Positions 11,314 through 23,399 of a stretch of 64,000 nucleotides of DNA are shown here, piece by piece. The translations under genes were made by a program, and so were the position numbers. Position 1 is the first letter of the stretch. Each line of letters opens with the position of its first letter. A model generated the notes under the pieces. That model did no database searches. It was not told the DNA's origin and worked only from the letters and a program-made list of their open reading frames with translations. The DNA is taken from contig JAQMRL010000006.1 of the NCBI GenBank assembly GCA_035578175.1, positions 19,193,506 through 19,257,505 on the forward strand, in the 5' to 3' direction. The DNA comes from Catonia carolina. Taxonomy: Eukaryota > Arthropoda > Insecta > Hemiptera > Achilidae.

Positions 11314-11604
11314 GTGTCCGGCTCGGCGGACACACACATAAACGGCTTTTCAGGGTCACCAAACAGATAAGGTTTGCCACTTAATGTCGCCATCCGTTGA
11401 CTATAGTAATTAGCTGCGACTACGTCTTCATCACTTGGACATTTTGCAAACTGCAGATGGATTCGAAGAAAAGGTTAAACAGTTGCGTCGAGGTCGAGTT
11501 TCCTCGATGTGCGAACATGCACGACGCGACTCGTTTTCGGTCCAGTCGAGGACGAGTCATTGTAATCGCGTCGAGGTCGAGTTTCACCGGTGTGAGTGCA
11601 GCCC

Positions 11605-12112
11605 AAGTGAATCATGGAAAATGATAATCAACCTTGTAGGACTTTAAAATACGGAAAATTTTGCATCAGTTACTTATTTTCTGTATTTTTCTCATTAATA
11701 TCGGCTACAAAAGTATTTTTCAAGATTACGGCGTTAGTATGCATTTAACAGCAAAAGTGTACCATGTAATAAAAATAATTATAGAAAATATTAGACCCTA
11801 CAATTTTTATTTCAACATTTTTTTCTGTAGAGCTTAGTTTAGCGTCAATTAGTGATCTGACCCCTACTCTTTGGCGTAGTGGTCGTATTACTACGGGTCC
11901 CCGCTTCTACGCCGGAGTCCCGTGTTCGATTCCCGGTCAGGTTTGAAATTTTTTCATCACTTATCTGCATCTATCATCCTTTTCACCGTCTGCATTAGCA
12001 GCAATTGCAAAACAGTCAGACGTAAAACAAAACAAAAAAAAATAATTTTCATTTTTAAGTCCTACTGTGATTCATTTTAATTTTCCACATTCACTGATTA
12101 AAATATAGTTTA
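11605..12112 (+). mobile_element. family H pieces, inverted junction, split by a SINE
   Basis: Positions 11605-11660 continue the minus-strand copy interrupted by the TIR element. From about 11662 (TTACTTATTTTCTGTATTT) the sequence is a plus-strand copy, which resumes after the SINE at 11861-12042 as TTTTTAAGTCCTACTGTG. Confidence 0.6.
11861..12042 (+). mobile_element. tRNA-SINE group C, tail X
   Basis: A-box-like TGGCGTAGTGG, B-box GTTCGATTCCCGG, then the tail GTCTGCATTAGCAGCAATTG and CAGTCAGACGTAAAAC, ending A-rich. It is inserted in a family H copy. Confidence 0.8.
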
Positions 12113-12504
12113 TGTTGTTTAAGTGATCAATCGAAGGGCTGGTTTCAACCTTTAGAGTCTTTACTAGATAAAAGAAGGAGTGAGGTAGTTTACTATTGCC
12201 TTCCTCACTGAGTGGAAGAGTATGCTTATCAGCATGCCAGGCTCTCCGAAAAGCTTTTACTTTCTACCCTGGAAATGACACCTCCACTTCATTCACCACA
12301 TGGTCTGGCTGTATAATGAATTTCATAACTATCAGAGGAGATACTCTGAGACTAGTGTCTTTTACACTTCTGCCTCTTCTGTTCTTAAATGCTTCAGTCA
12401 TATAATTGGCTGAACATGTGATAAGAAACAGAAATATTTTGTGTAGCTCTGGAGGTAGCAGATCGAGTGGAAATAATTTAACACTCCACCTGCCTATTAT
12501 GCTC
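12113..12504 (-). mobile_element. family A SINE-like element
   Basis: Near full length on the minus strand, from TTGTTTAAGTGATCAATCG (3' end) to CACCTGCCTATTATGC (5' end). More diverged than the young copies. Confidence 0.8.
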
Positions 12505-12780
12505 ATTAAAATCAGTAAAAACTGGGATTTTTTTACGATTGTGGCCTTGGTATGGTATGCATTTAATAACAACAAAAGTGTATGTAATCAAAGTTATTGT
12601 TAATAAAGAATTCTATAGCTTTTATTTCAAGTATTTTTTCTGCAGACCTTAGTTTAGCGTCAATGTGTGATTTTCCGTATTTTTAAGTCATACAGTGGTA
12701 GATATTTCATTTTCCATAATTTACTAACGATTTAACTTTAATTATATTTTATTATTTTGTTTATTTATTTTCTATATGGT
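12505..12780 (+). mobile_element. family H middle part, degenerate
   Basis: Holds AAAATCAGTAAAAACTGGGA, GGTATGCATTTAATAAC, TTAGTTTAGCGTCAATG and GATTTTCCGTATTTTTAAG. Both element ends are missing. Confidence 0.55.
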
Positions 12781-13421
12781 TTATTTTTCTTCTACTTCGA
12801 CATATACTATATAATACTAAAACTACAAACCTTGAAATCACAATACATTTTATAAACCACCACAAAAACAAGCCATTATATTTTGACTTGCCTTTACTCT
12901 GAAAAGAATGCAATACAGTTGAAAATGTGTCACCGCAATCAATCCTTTAAATAAATAAATAATGAATTATTAAACGAATGTTTAATCTGGGTTAATTTGT
13001 AAACAACAGTGTTCAAATATATACGTATTGATGTAATATATATAACGCATGTTCATTTCATGAGTGAGCATTAAGGAGAGGTTCGAAGTCAACAACTTTC
13101 CTATAACTGATGTAGTGGTGTAATGGCTGAAGTAGTGTTTATGTTTCCGACTATAGGTACTCGTTTGTAAGTGTGTTGAGACATTTTTGGGAAAGGTTAT
13201 GCATAAACTGCTCATTATAAACATGCTTTGGCAAAGTGAACTTCAACATAACAATATAACATAAAAGAAACCTCGTTTTCTCTAAAAATTATTTTTATTG
13301 TCAGTTTACTAAAACCACTGTACCAAATAAATATTCCTTTCGTTTTCGGTACCCGATAACTTATAACTTTAAATTTGGATTTGAAGTACTACAACTGTAC
13401 AGTTCTGTATAACGTTTTTCT
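12781..13421. other. no recognised feature
   Basis: AT-rich sequence without genes or repeats that I recognise. Confidence 0.4.
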
Positions 13422-13430
13422 TCTCATTTT

Positions 13431-13828
13431 GTTGTTGTTGTTTAGGTCATCAGCCGAAAAGCTGGTTTGATCCTCTAGAGGCTTTACTAAGTAAAACGAG
13501 GAGTGGGGTGGTTTACCATTGCCTTCCTCACTGAGTGGAAAAGTACGCTTATCAGCATGCCGGGCCCTCTGAAAAGCACAAATTTTCCACTCTGCAAATG
13601 ATACCTTCACTTCATTCATCACAGGGTCTGGCTGTATAATGAAATTCATTACTTTCAGAGGAGATAACTCTGATTAGTGTCTTTTACACCTCTACCTCTT
13701 CTGTTCTTAAATGATTCAGTCATTTAATTGGCTGACCATGCGATAAGAAACAGAACTATTTATTTTAGCCCTGCAACTAACAGATTGGGTGTAAATAATT
13801 TGAACTTCCACCTGTCTGTTATGGGCAA
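13431..13828 (-). mobile_element. family A SINE-like element, full length
   Basis: A 398-bp minus-strand copy with a (GTT)4 3' end, flanked by TCTCATTTT at 13422-13430 and 13829-13837. One of the better-preserved copies. Confidence 0.87.
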
Positions 13829-13837
13829 TCTCATTTT

Positions 13838-14685
13838 ACGAAATGCGATTAAACAATTCAAATTTAATAATAATCTGGTATAACAGTACTACTGTATCAT
13901 GCCACAAAGTTCTGGTCGATTGCTAATCTCACTCATTCTATAGTTCATTCCGTACCCCTCTTGTAAAACCGCCCAAGTTGCGTTCGTTGTAACGCTTGCT
14001 TGGTTCCTTACTTGCTTACTATTTTGGCATAAACGCCCAAAGCATCTTGTATTGCGTGACTTTTCCTATTTCTTGCTTTTGTTTTTACGAGTCCATTCAT
14101 AATGAATTTTAGCGTTATTCTTTGTAAATTTAATATTATCATTAAACATTTTCTTTTATCTTAAACGTTATTTTAATTTGTATCCGTTTTAAATTGTGAT
14201 AATGATTAATGTTTTTAATATATTTTACATTTGTTTTTTGTTTACTTATCAGTATTATGTTTCAATTAAGATAATATTTTTTATAGTTTACACTTAGGTG
14301 AATAATCTTAAGAATGTTAAGAATGGTATATTTGTTAGAAAACTTATCAAATTATAGTAATACTAGTATTCATCGTGCTACACTAACAAGTATCCTTTTT
14401 CAGTGATTCTATTTTCTTGTTCAGGTGTTTTGTCTTCTAATAGCAATGGTAACTATAAAGGCACATTCAGTTTTAACGAATTCTCGATGAAAAAAGATAT
14501 ACCTGAACTCACACCACATCATAACATAGAAGACATTCAAATTAGCGTGAATCTTTTAATTGTGCGTTCTATCCATCAAATGCATCTTTGATATCCTCAA
14601 AAAGATATTTGCTGCCTTGACTAGAAATTTCCTTCTAACTCTGACCCAACGATCTGTCATAAGTTAAATTAATTCTTAAGTACTT
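13838..14685. other. no recognised feature
   Basis: AT-rich. A 62-codon frame at 14403-14591 has no recognisable domain. Confidence 0.4.
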
Positions 14686-14689
14686 GTGA

Positions 14690-15402
14690 CAGCCACGTCT
14701 CCTGTTTTACTTTTTGAACCATCTGCTACTGCACTAACTTCGCCTCAAAATGTTTTGTGTGGTTTGCAACGAACTCTATGTGTTTCGACGAAGAAGACAA
14801 AGGTAATGGCATTTAAGGGGAAGAAGCCAGTCAGAAGTAAAATTGTTATAGATAATAATATTTTGGAACAGATCTCCCACTTTCAGTATCTAGGTTGCAA
14901 TATTACATACCAACAGGATAAAGATGCTTACAATAAGATGCACCAATTTCAGCAAATATACGGAACTATCCACCTCACTTTAAAAAATAGCACCAGTAAA
15001 AACGCGAGGGTGAGTTTTTATAAAACATTAGCAGTGCCGACCCTACTCTATGACAATGAAACTTGGGTGTTATCAAAGCGAGAAGAGAGTAAATTGTAAG
15101 CATTTGAAATGAAATTTCTTCGACGTACATATGGGTGTAGTAGAGAAGATCTTTGCAGGAATACCGAGATAAGGAAAGAACTCGACATCTTCTCTATAAA
15201 CGACCATGTATCCCAAAGCAGAATGCAGTGGTTAGAGCATGTAAACAGAATGCGGGAGGATAGGATACCTAAGCAAACACTGGGCTTTAATCCAGAGGGC
15301 AGGAGAGAACGAGGACGCCCGAGAAAGAGATGGGCAGATTTGAGAGGTTCGGAACAGGCAGAGATGCCTAATCCTTGAAAGGCAAAAGAAGAAGAAGAAG
15401 AT
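14690..15402 (+). pseudogene. non-LTR retrotransposon C-terminal remnant (RTE-like)
   Basis: An open frame with one in-frame stop (TAA at 15097) encodes the end of a reverse transcriptase protein. Recognisable blocks are KTKVMAF, ISHFQYLGCNITYQQDKD, FYKTLAVPTLLYDNETWVLS, then after the stop EMKFLRRTYGCSR and RMQWLEHVNRMREDRIPK, and the basic end GRRERGRPRKRWAD. These are typical of insect 'endonuclease-reverse transcriptase' elements close to RTE. The catalytic YxDD region is missing (5' truncation). The 3' end is a (GAA)n tail at 15388-15402. Confidence 0.85.
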
Positions 15403-15420
15403 TGTATGTGTTTATTTTAT

Positions 15421-15814
15421 GTAGTTATTTAGGTCATCAGCCAAAACGGTGGTTTAAACCTGTAGAGGCTTTATTTTGTAAAACAAGGAGTGAGGTGGTG
15501 TACCATTGCTTTTGTCACTGAGTGAACAAGTATGCTTATCAGCATGCTAGGCCCTCTGAAAAGCATTGTACTTTCCACCTTGCAAATGCCACCTACACTT
15601 CATTCACCATAGAGTGTGGCTATATAATTAAATTAATTACTCTCAGAGGAGATAACTGTGACTAGTGTCTTTTACACCTGTACCTCTTTTGTTTTCAAAT
15701 ACTTTAGTCGGATAATTGGCTGATCATACGATATGAAACAGAATTATTCTTTGTATCCCTGGAACTAGCAGATCGAGTGCAAATAGTTTAACTGTCCACT
15801 AGTCTGTTATGGGC
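15421..15814 (-). mobile_element. family A SINE-like element
   Basis: Near full-length minus-strand copy (AGGTCATCAGCC to GTCTGTTATGGGC), with several substitutions. Confidence 0.8.
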
Positions 15815-15833
15815 TCATGTATTTTACAATATA

Positions 15834-16107
15834 GCATACCAGGCCCTCTGAAAAGCATCTACTTTCCACCCTGCTAATGACACCTTCACTTCATTCACCA
15901 CAGTGTCTGGCTGTATAATGAAATTCATTATTCTCAGAGGAGATAACTCTTGACTAGTATCTTTTACACTTTTACATCTTCTTTTCTTAAATGCTTTAGT
16001 CGTATAATTGGCTGACCTGTGATAAGAAACAGAACTATTTTTTATAGCCCTGGAACTAGCAGATCGAGTGCAATAAATTTAACACTTCACCACCTGTTAT
16101 AGGCCCG
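15834..16107 (-). mobile_element. family A fragment, 5' two-thirds
   Basis: Begins abruptly at CATACCAGGCCCTCTG and runs to the 5' end (CACCTGTTATAGGC). It lies in tandem with the preceding copy, the 3' third missing. Confidence 0.75.
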
Positions 16108-17048
16108 TTTATTTTATAATAAATTTAATAATAACATTAATTAAAATTTACTAGAAGTTAATCTATTACATCTTTTTTTTGACCGTGAAGTATTTTTTAT
16201 TCTACAGACATATTAGTTAATTAGTGACTTTTGTATGACAGATCGATTTACCAACGATTGGTTTGAAATATCGAAAATTAAAACTCATTTAAAAGCTTTT
16301 CAATACGTAATTTCGAGTTTATAACAGTTTTGTATTCGATGGCAAATAAAAGGTCATTGTGCTTTGCGGTTGCTTGTTCCAGTATATTTATAAAACCGAA
16401 TGATGGCTTGTCACTTTTTAAGGGAAACAATTTAACAGAATGAGAATCCCTGTGGAAATTCTGTTTGATTGTTTTTTTCCTACGTAGGGAATACACAGCC
16501 ACGGGATTTAAGCTGTTACATTTTACGTCAACATTCCATTTAAAATAGCAACGGCTGGTGGTAGAAAAGGATGGAACATAAAGGCAGGCTAAGTATCGGA
16601 ATTTTCACAATCACATATACTCCCCGACAATTACTAACTCCTATATCAGAATTCTTTTTTCTCCCCTTATCCTAAAAAAAAGTAACTCAGATTCCGCTTT
16701 CTCTTTTTTCCGCTTTTCTCAATAAGTATAACAAGGGGAAAATACAATTCAACGCCCATCACTACCAACCATTCTTTCAAACAGATAGCCGCGTTATACG
16801 TCTGAAACATTCAACGATGATATATTTACTAAAACATATCAGTAAACTGTTGACTGACACCTCTTTTTCATATTGAAAAGTTTTCCGCAAGAAAACCCAT
16901 TGAGAAATTTTCTACATATAAACCAGTGTTAAATTATAAACAACGTTTCGATACACTTTATTATTGCTTAGATTATGTTCTTTTGGATTCTTTCAGCTTA
17001 AAACATTCTTTATCTAAATATTTACATAATTTCTTTGGATTTTAGAAT
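16108..17048. other. no recognised feature
   Basis: AT-rich sequence, somewhat pyrimidine-rich at 16640-16720. No gene or repeat recognised. Confidence 0.4.
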
Positions 17049-17060
17049 AATCTAAATACC

Positions 17061-17252
17061 GGCCGCATTGGCGCAGTTGATATCGTGCTCGCCTCTCATC
17101 ATGCGGCCCTGGGTTCGAATCCCACTCAGGCACGGCATATTTTCATAAGTTACAACAAATCATTTCATCCTCCATTGTACACTAGTTACACCCCAGCGTC
17201 GTCGTTAATGACCGTTGTAGTTGATGCGACGTTAAATAAATAAATTTAAAAA
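17061..17252 (+). mobile_element. tRNA-SINE group C, tail Y, intact with TSD
   Basis: Head GGCCGCATTGGCGCAGTTG, B-box GGTTCGAATCCC, middle CAGGCACGGCATATTTTC, tail CGTTAATGACCGTTGTAG plus GTTGATGCGACGTTAAAT, A-rich end. Flanked by a perfect 12-bp duplication AATCTAAATACC at 17049-17060 and 17253-17264. Confidence 0.9.
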
Positions 17253-17453
17253 AATCTAAATACCGTATATCCTCGATTCTAAGACGCCCTCCAATCTAAA
17301 ACGCAGCTTATTTTGGAAAAAATAAAATTAGAAAAATCATAAAAATCTTGTTTCTAATATAAAATGAAATTTTATTACTACCTGAAGTGGGCGATGAAAC
17401 AGAATTTAATGAAACGCGTTATTGATAGAAATAATAACTTTCTTGAATTCACT

Positions 17454-18388
17454 TTTTACTTTCTCTTGCTTATATGAATATAGGAAGGAAAGTATTGTTT
17501 TCATGTCGATTTTTCGAAATTGAGTTTTCACCTGATCTACACGTTATAAGACCCCCTGAACCCAAAAAAACATGCTTTTAGCGATTGGTGTGTGTTTGTG
17601 CGTGTGTGTTTGTGTATGTGTGTGTGAACAAAATATCTCAAGAACGAAACATCGTACAAACTTGAAACTTAAGTTAGACACCATTACCGGACCCGATACT
17701 AACATTTTCATCAAAATCGGTCAATCGGGAGTATTAGTGTATTCGTGTCATTTTTAACTTTATTGCGATTTTCTCAAAAACGGCTCCTACGATTTTTTTT
17801 AAATCGCCTCATTCACTAAAGTTTTTTGCTCTACAAGATAACGAAGGGGCAATTTCTGCTGTAATTCTTGGGGAGGTTTTCTCGTAAAAAAATTTTTATT
17901 TTAAGATTGCGGCTTTAATATGCATTTAAGCTCAAAAATGTATATAATAAAAGTTGAAGAGAATTTAAATTCCTATAATTTTTGTTTTAATACATTTTTT
18001 GTATAACGCTTAGGTTTAGCGGTAATTAGCGATTTTCTGTTTTTTTTTTCACGAAAACGTGTTAAAAATCGATTTTGTTAAGATTTCAGCCTTAGCATGC
18101 ATTTTACGACCAAAATGTATATAATAAAATTTATAAGATCTACAACTTTTATTTAAAGCATTTTTTCTACAGAGCTTAGTTAAGCGTAAAAGAGTGATTT
18201 TCCGTATTTTTAAGACAAACTGAGGTTGATATTAATTTTGCCTCTTTAACTCATGGTTAAAATAAGGTTATGTTTATTGAGATTAAATTTTTTGTTTATT
18301 TCTAATGTTTTATTACTAATGTTAGGTTATATTGTTCAATATTTGCATTGGCAAGAAAAAGTTGTGTTTGTTTTTCTCATCAGATGTT
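17454..18388 (+). mobile_element. family H element, near full length
   Basis: Starts ACTTTCTCTTGC, includes a TG microsatellite at 17586-17628, CATCAAAATCGGTCAATCGG and the internal GTTGAAG...AATTTTTG palindrome. It ends GGCAAGAAAAAGTTGTG with a decayed terminal hairpin. Confidence 0.8.
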
Positions 18389-19237
18389 TTAATGCTAAAT
18401 TAAAGAAAAAGTTTATAATTAAAAATAAGTTCTTTGAAATTAGTTTAATAATTTATTCATGTACTTTTAATTTGAACTACTGCTGTGAATAATTATTTAA
18501 ATTTTATAGACTTAGAATAATTACAGGGTATAGGTAGGATACGGTGTTAGGCTCTTAAGGTTAAAGGAAATGGATGTATTTGGAACAGAAGCATTAGGAT
18601 AGATTGCATTTGAGACCAGATGTAAATAAATGCTTTTCCTCAACTAAGTGAACGACACCGTTACATCTGCGGTGAATTCTGTTCATTTGCAAAGGATCTT
18701 TTGGGTGCTCTAAAGAGAGGAATAGAATTATACAGTCGACGAAAGAGAGAATGAGAACGGGAGAAGCATAGAAGCTGCTTCTAATGGAGATGTAATCAAC
18801 GTGTGGTTTGTTTACTATCAAGTGTTATACCGTTACATCGTCTTGTTCGTCACTTTTCCTTACAACCCATATCCGAAACTTGATCAAGTAGTTTCAGAAC
18901 TATTAAGAGGGTGAAAGATTTTATTATCCCTCTTTCTCCCCCTTTATCGTTGAACCCTTTCTCTATTCTCCTTTTCATTTCTCTTTCCTTAAGTTTAAAC
19001 ACAAATTGATTAAACATTTCAAATGTTTGTCTCGCATGAAGTTCTTGTGTAACTTAGATTTTCTATCAGTCCCTGATCTTACCCATGAAGTATTTGCTTG
19101 AGTAATTTTACATTTAGTTTATTAAATTTTCTAATCATTCAACCGACGTTTTTTTTTTTAATTTTATGTAAAGTATCATAGAATTGTTTTTTTTTATATT
19201 GGTTATTTGTATATGTCGGAATATTTCAAGGAACGTT
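18389..19237. other. no recognised feature
   Basis: AT-rich with pyrimidine-rich stretches near 18930. Nothing recognised. Confidence 0.4.
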
Positions 19238-19699
19238 TCTAATATTTACTTTCTCATGCTTATATGAACAACATTTACTTCAAACATTTTTTTACATAAC
19301 GCTTAGTTTAGCGGTAATTAGCGATTTTCTGGTTTTTTCTCAATAAAACGTGTAAAAAATCGATTTTTTTTTTATAGATTTCAGCCTTAGCATGCATTTT
19401 AAGACAAAAGTGTATATAATGGAATTTATACGAAATTAAAAGATCTACAACTTTTATTTAAAGCATTTCAAGCTCTCTATAGAGCCTAGTTTATCGTGAA
19501 AGAGTGACTTTCCGTATCTTTAAGCAAAACTGAGGTTGATTTTCATTTTGCGTCCATCACTCGTGATTACAATTAGGTTATTTATATTGAGGTTAGTTTT
19601 TTGTTTATTTCTAATGTTTTATTACTAATGTTAGGTTACATTGTTAATTACATGGATTGGCAAGAGAAGGTTGTGTGAGTGTTTTACACCATATTTTTT
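19238..19699 (+). mobile_element. family H element with large internal deletion
   Basis: The 5' terminus (ACTTTCTCATGCTTATATG) is joined directly to the mid-element block (CAAACATTTTTTTACATAACG). The 3' end is present (GGCAAGAGAAGGTTGTGTGA and ACACCATATTTT). Confidence 0.75.
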
Positions 19700-19753
19700 C
19701 TTGGTTTTTAGAGGGATCTTTCGTGGCACCATCTCAACAAAAAAACATAATTC

Positions 19754-19965
19754 AAAACGTTTTTACTTTCTCTTGTCCTGTATGAACCAGGAAAGGAAAG
19801 TATTGTTTTTCATGTCGAGTTTTTACCGGAAATACATGTTTTCTGTCTCTGTGAACCCAAAAACATGTGTTTAGTTATTGGTGGTTTATGTGTCTGTGAG
19901 AGGATGAACAAAATATCTCAAGAATGGGATACTCTACGAGGTTGAAACTTAGTTTACAAGGTTTA
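19754..19965 (+). mobile_element. family H element, 5' fragment
   Basis: Starts TTTTTACTTTCTCTTGTCC, about 55 bp after the previous copy ends, and stops after GAAACTTAGTTTACAAGG. Confidence 0.7.
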
Positions 19966-21137
19966 TTATTATTAGACGAGGTTTTTTTACAGTAATCAAC
20001 CGTAAACGATTAACATTTAACTGGTTTTCCAGGTTTTTATTTTTATCGTTTTATTTTTTAACTGGGTAGTTATAAAATACAATGCTAAAATGGGGAATCT
20101 CATGCAAAGTGTCTTCGGTTGACTTCATTTTTACCGATTTAAAAAATTAACAAATCAACCTAAATACCCCAATTTAAATTAAAACGACCAGTATAAGTAC
20201 TTTAGAACAAACCAACTTTGAGTAGATTATTTGTAAAGCACAGTATAGTCGCGGTAATCCGAACACGTACGATGTCCTACCTTTGCGGATTATCGATGTT
20301 TACAATCTTAGATTTCAGCAATCAAATTACAAATACGATATACTGTCGGATAAGTAGCCTACAGATTTAACAAAATTATAAATGACACGTTTATTTGAAA
20401 TCTGTTACAGTATTATTTTCATATAATTTTAAAACAAACAGTGGTAACTTGTGATTGCCAGTGCTGTTACTCCACGGGAAAAACGTTATAAGATCTTTTT
20501 TAACTTTGAATCCAGCGGCAGTCTTTTCCCCCTTATGAACTAAGGTTTTTCCTGGTAACATTTTCCTGTACAATGCCGACTCATATCCATTGTAAACTTG
20601 ATCTGTTAAATCCCGTTTTTCTACTTATTTTATTATAAAGTTCATTATAGCGTTTTATTATAAAGTTCATAAAAACGGCGATATCACTAGAATATTTTCA
20701 CCGGTAACAGTTAAAAGTCTAGTACCGTATCATTGTTTGAATTTGTCCAACCAGCCTATACCGACTTGAAAGTCGTCTTTTCCGGTCTTTTACTTGTAGA
20801 AAAATTTACCTTTTGGGCGAGAATGTCTCCACGGACTATAGATTACCTTGCTCTTTCTTGCAAAAACCATAAGTGTAAAGCCCGCTCGGCATCAGATTTA
20901 TCTGCTACTTTCAATGTTTTTCTTTTTAGTAGCCCGCACTCCATTTATTACATGATAATAAGTGATCGTTCGGATTACTGGAGGTTTCGGTGTACCGGGG
21001 TTGGGATTAACGCTACCATACTGTATATTCATAAATTGTCTTGTGTTTTATAGATCCTGAGCAGAATTATTTTTATAATTTATTACAACCATTGTTATAG
21101 AGATCAACGCATCTGGTTTCTTTACTAATTCGATTTC
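19966..21137. other. AT-rich sequence, possible pogo-like fragment
   Basis: Around 20245-20300, GTAATCCGAACACGTACG and GCGGATTATCGATG resemble the ends of pogo/Tigger elements. I see no paired end. Otherwise nothing recognised. Confidence 0.3.
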
Positions 21138-21228
21138 CAATCTGGTCTAGCAATTTTGGTTACTTATTTTCACTTTTTTTTCTATCGTCTGGATTAGCAT
21201 TATTAGTGCTTCGGACGTAAAAGAAAGA
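21138..21228 (+). mobile_element. group C SINE tail X remnant
   Basis: TCTGGTCTAGCAATTTTGG precedes ATCGTCTGGATTAGCA and TTCGGACGTAAAAG. The tRNA head is lost. Confidence 0.45.
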
Positions 21229-23399
21229 ACACTATGTGAAAATAAATTTTGTAGTGTTTTTTTACAGTTTTTCAGTTAGCAGAAGTGGTAGTTTTTATAT
21301 TAAGCAACTTTAATTAAAATTCTGTATACTAGAATTATTTAGCAACAAATACTCCAATTACAATTAAATGTTTATTTATTTTTTAGTTTAGTTTGTTCTT
21401 TTAAGTACTATCTTTTTTTAATACTACTGCATTATGTAGATAATGTTTCAAAGAAACAATTAACTCTTTCTATTTTGTTTAGTGGATAGAAATCCTATGT
21501 TAAAATTATATTAATTAGATAATAAACACTTAGTACATTATAAAAGTTGCTTTTCTATTCTGTTTCATGAATTCTTTAAATTTTTAATTAATTTTATATG
21601 TATGTATAAATAAATGAGGGTGAAAAGAGTAACCAAAATTCAAGAGGTCAGTATTTTTTTGTTGTTTTATTTTGTTAGAACTACGAATGATTTTCTTTTA
21701 AATTAAAAGCGTTAAATCGTTGCTAATTAAAGAACGCGGTTAGTGCGGTACGTTTAAGTAATAAGCCGTTTGAAAAACGGAGTGCGGCTGCAATTTGTTG
21801 AGAATTGTTATGTTGATGGGGGAGACAAAAAAAAGAGATCTGTAGTTAGTGGAAGGGTTTTTTTTGAAAAGGGTTCCGACGAGGGGTTTGCATTATAACA
21901 AAGAATGAAATACTTCTTGGCCCTCCCTATCCGGATATTGTGGGTGTTTCTCTCAAGCTTTCTCTTTCTCTATATATTGGAATGAGTTGAGCTACAATGG
22001 AGTGGAGGGAGTTTTTGTTTTTAGTCTTAGGGGAAGGTATAGAGCAATGGGAAGACATTTTACATTTGGTATCTAAAACTACACCGGAAACAAATGATTC
22101 AATTAATATGGTAACGGATTTTAATGCATTTTCTTGTCGGAATTGTGCGGGAGTTTTGGATTGTACATTATTATTGTTCTGCTCACTTCTACGTTACCGT
22201 ATTTTACATACATACACACTCTACCTTGGTTAGGTAAAAAGCAACATACACTAACGTTACCTAGCAACCTCTATTATATTCATCCAATTCATTTAATTCA
22301 TTCAATTCACTTGTACAAAACATTAATTATACTGACCGCATGATTAATGGATGGTTCTTATTGTTACTTTTGCCCATCCTTCCTCCAAAAATCCCCCTCC
22401 AACCATCTCTTCCACCGGTAACTCTACTTCACTTATACCATAACTTTGTTTATTTCCCATACCACCAACTGAAACCTTTTCGAACAATAGTTAAATTGAA
22501 TTTCATTAAATGATTCCATAATTCATTCTAATACGAACCTCCTTAATATCTTTTACTCTTTATTACCAACATTTAATTAAATATTAATACTATTTGTTAT
22601 TCTATTAAGAGATATTTACATTTGTTTAAAATTTCTCGGGTTTTATTTAAACAATCCAATTTTATCCATAATATACTTTGTTTGGACATGAAAATGATAA
22701 ATGATGTTATTAATGTTTACTATTATCAAGTTTCAATGAAAATTTTGTTAACAATTAAGCTACAAACTCATCAGGTTTTCAATTAATTACTTATACAAAA
22801 ATTTAACAGCAATCTTTTCTTTTCCAACGTTGAATTTTGTAAGTTATACAAAAAAACAACGTTAGGATATCACAATTAGGTTATTTATAGGATATTTGAT
22901 GAAAGGGGAAAACAAAAAAATATAATATCGTGGCACATCGGAAGGTATTGCTTTGAGTATTTATCCCGTAGCGTTTCTAGTAATATCGTGCAAGACAAAA
23001 TAATAATTGAACGTGGTACAGGTCGAAGAAAAAAGACGTGGCTGAAAAAAACGAACAGTATTGTATAGATTTGATTGTGGTTTTTTGACTAATTGTCGAT
23101 GTAGTGGGAATTTCTTTTGATGATTACCAACTTTCTGGAAGGCACGTTACATGAAAAGAAAAAAATTTTTAGTGTAAATTACAGCCATGGTTTTTACTAT
23201 TAATATTATAAGATATATTTTTTTAACTCGATTTTTTTTTATCAAGAACTTTTGTCAACTTGAACTAAAAAACCAACAAAAATATTCTTGTTATCAAAAT
23301 AACGAGAAACTTTTAGTTCTTGATAAAAGTTATTGTACTCGTACTTTCAAGTCGACCACCTATTGTTTCACATGCTTTGCTGATTCTTATGAGAGAATG
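21229..23399. other. no recognised feature
   Basis: More than 2 kb without recognised repeats. Short open frames near 22000-22340 and 23187-23400 show no domain. Confidence 0.4.

Larger units (their letters stand above)
10047..11604. mobile_element. GC-rich non-autonomous TIR DNA transposon (~1.56 kb)
   Basis: The ends are inverted repeats: left GGCCGCTCTCACACCGGTGA, right (reverse complement) GGGCTGCACTCACACCGGTG, continuing as AAACTCGAC on both sides. Further CTCGAC-type subterminal repeats follow. It sits inside a family H copy, whose sequence resumes on the far side with only 2-3 bp repeated, which shows it is an insertion. It is far richer in GC than its surroundings. No transposase is recognised. 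The short target duplication and the end sequence suggest a PIF/Harbinger-like element, but this is a guess. Its interior holds a TATA-like promoter, an open frame and a hairpin array, listed separately. Confidence 0.72.
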
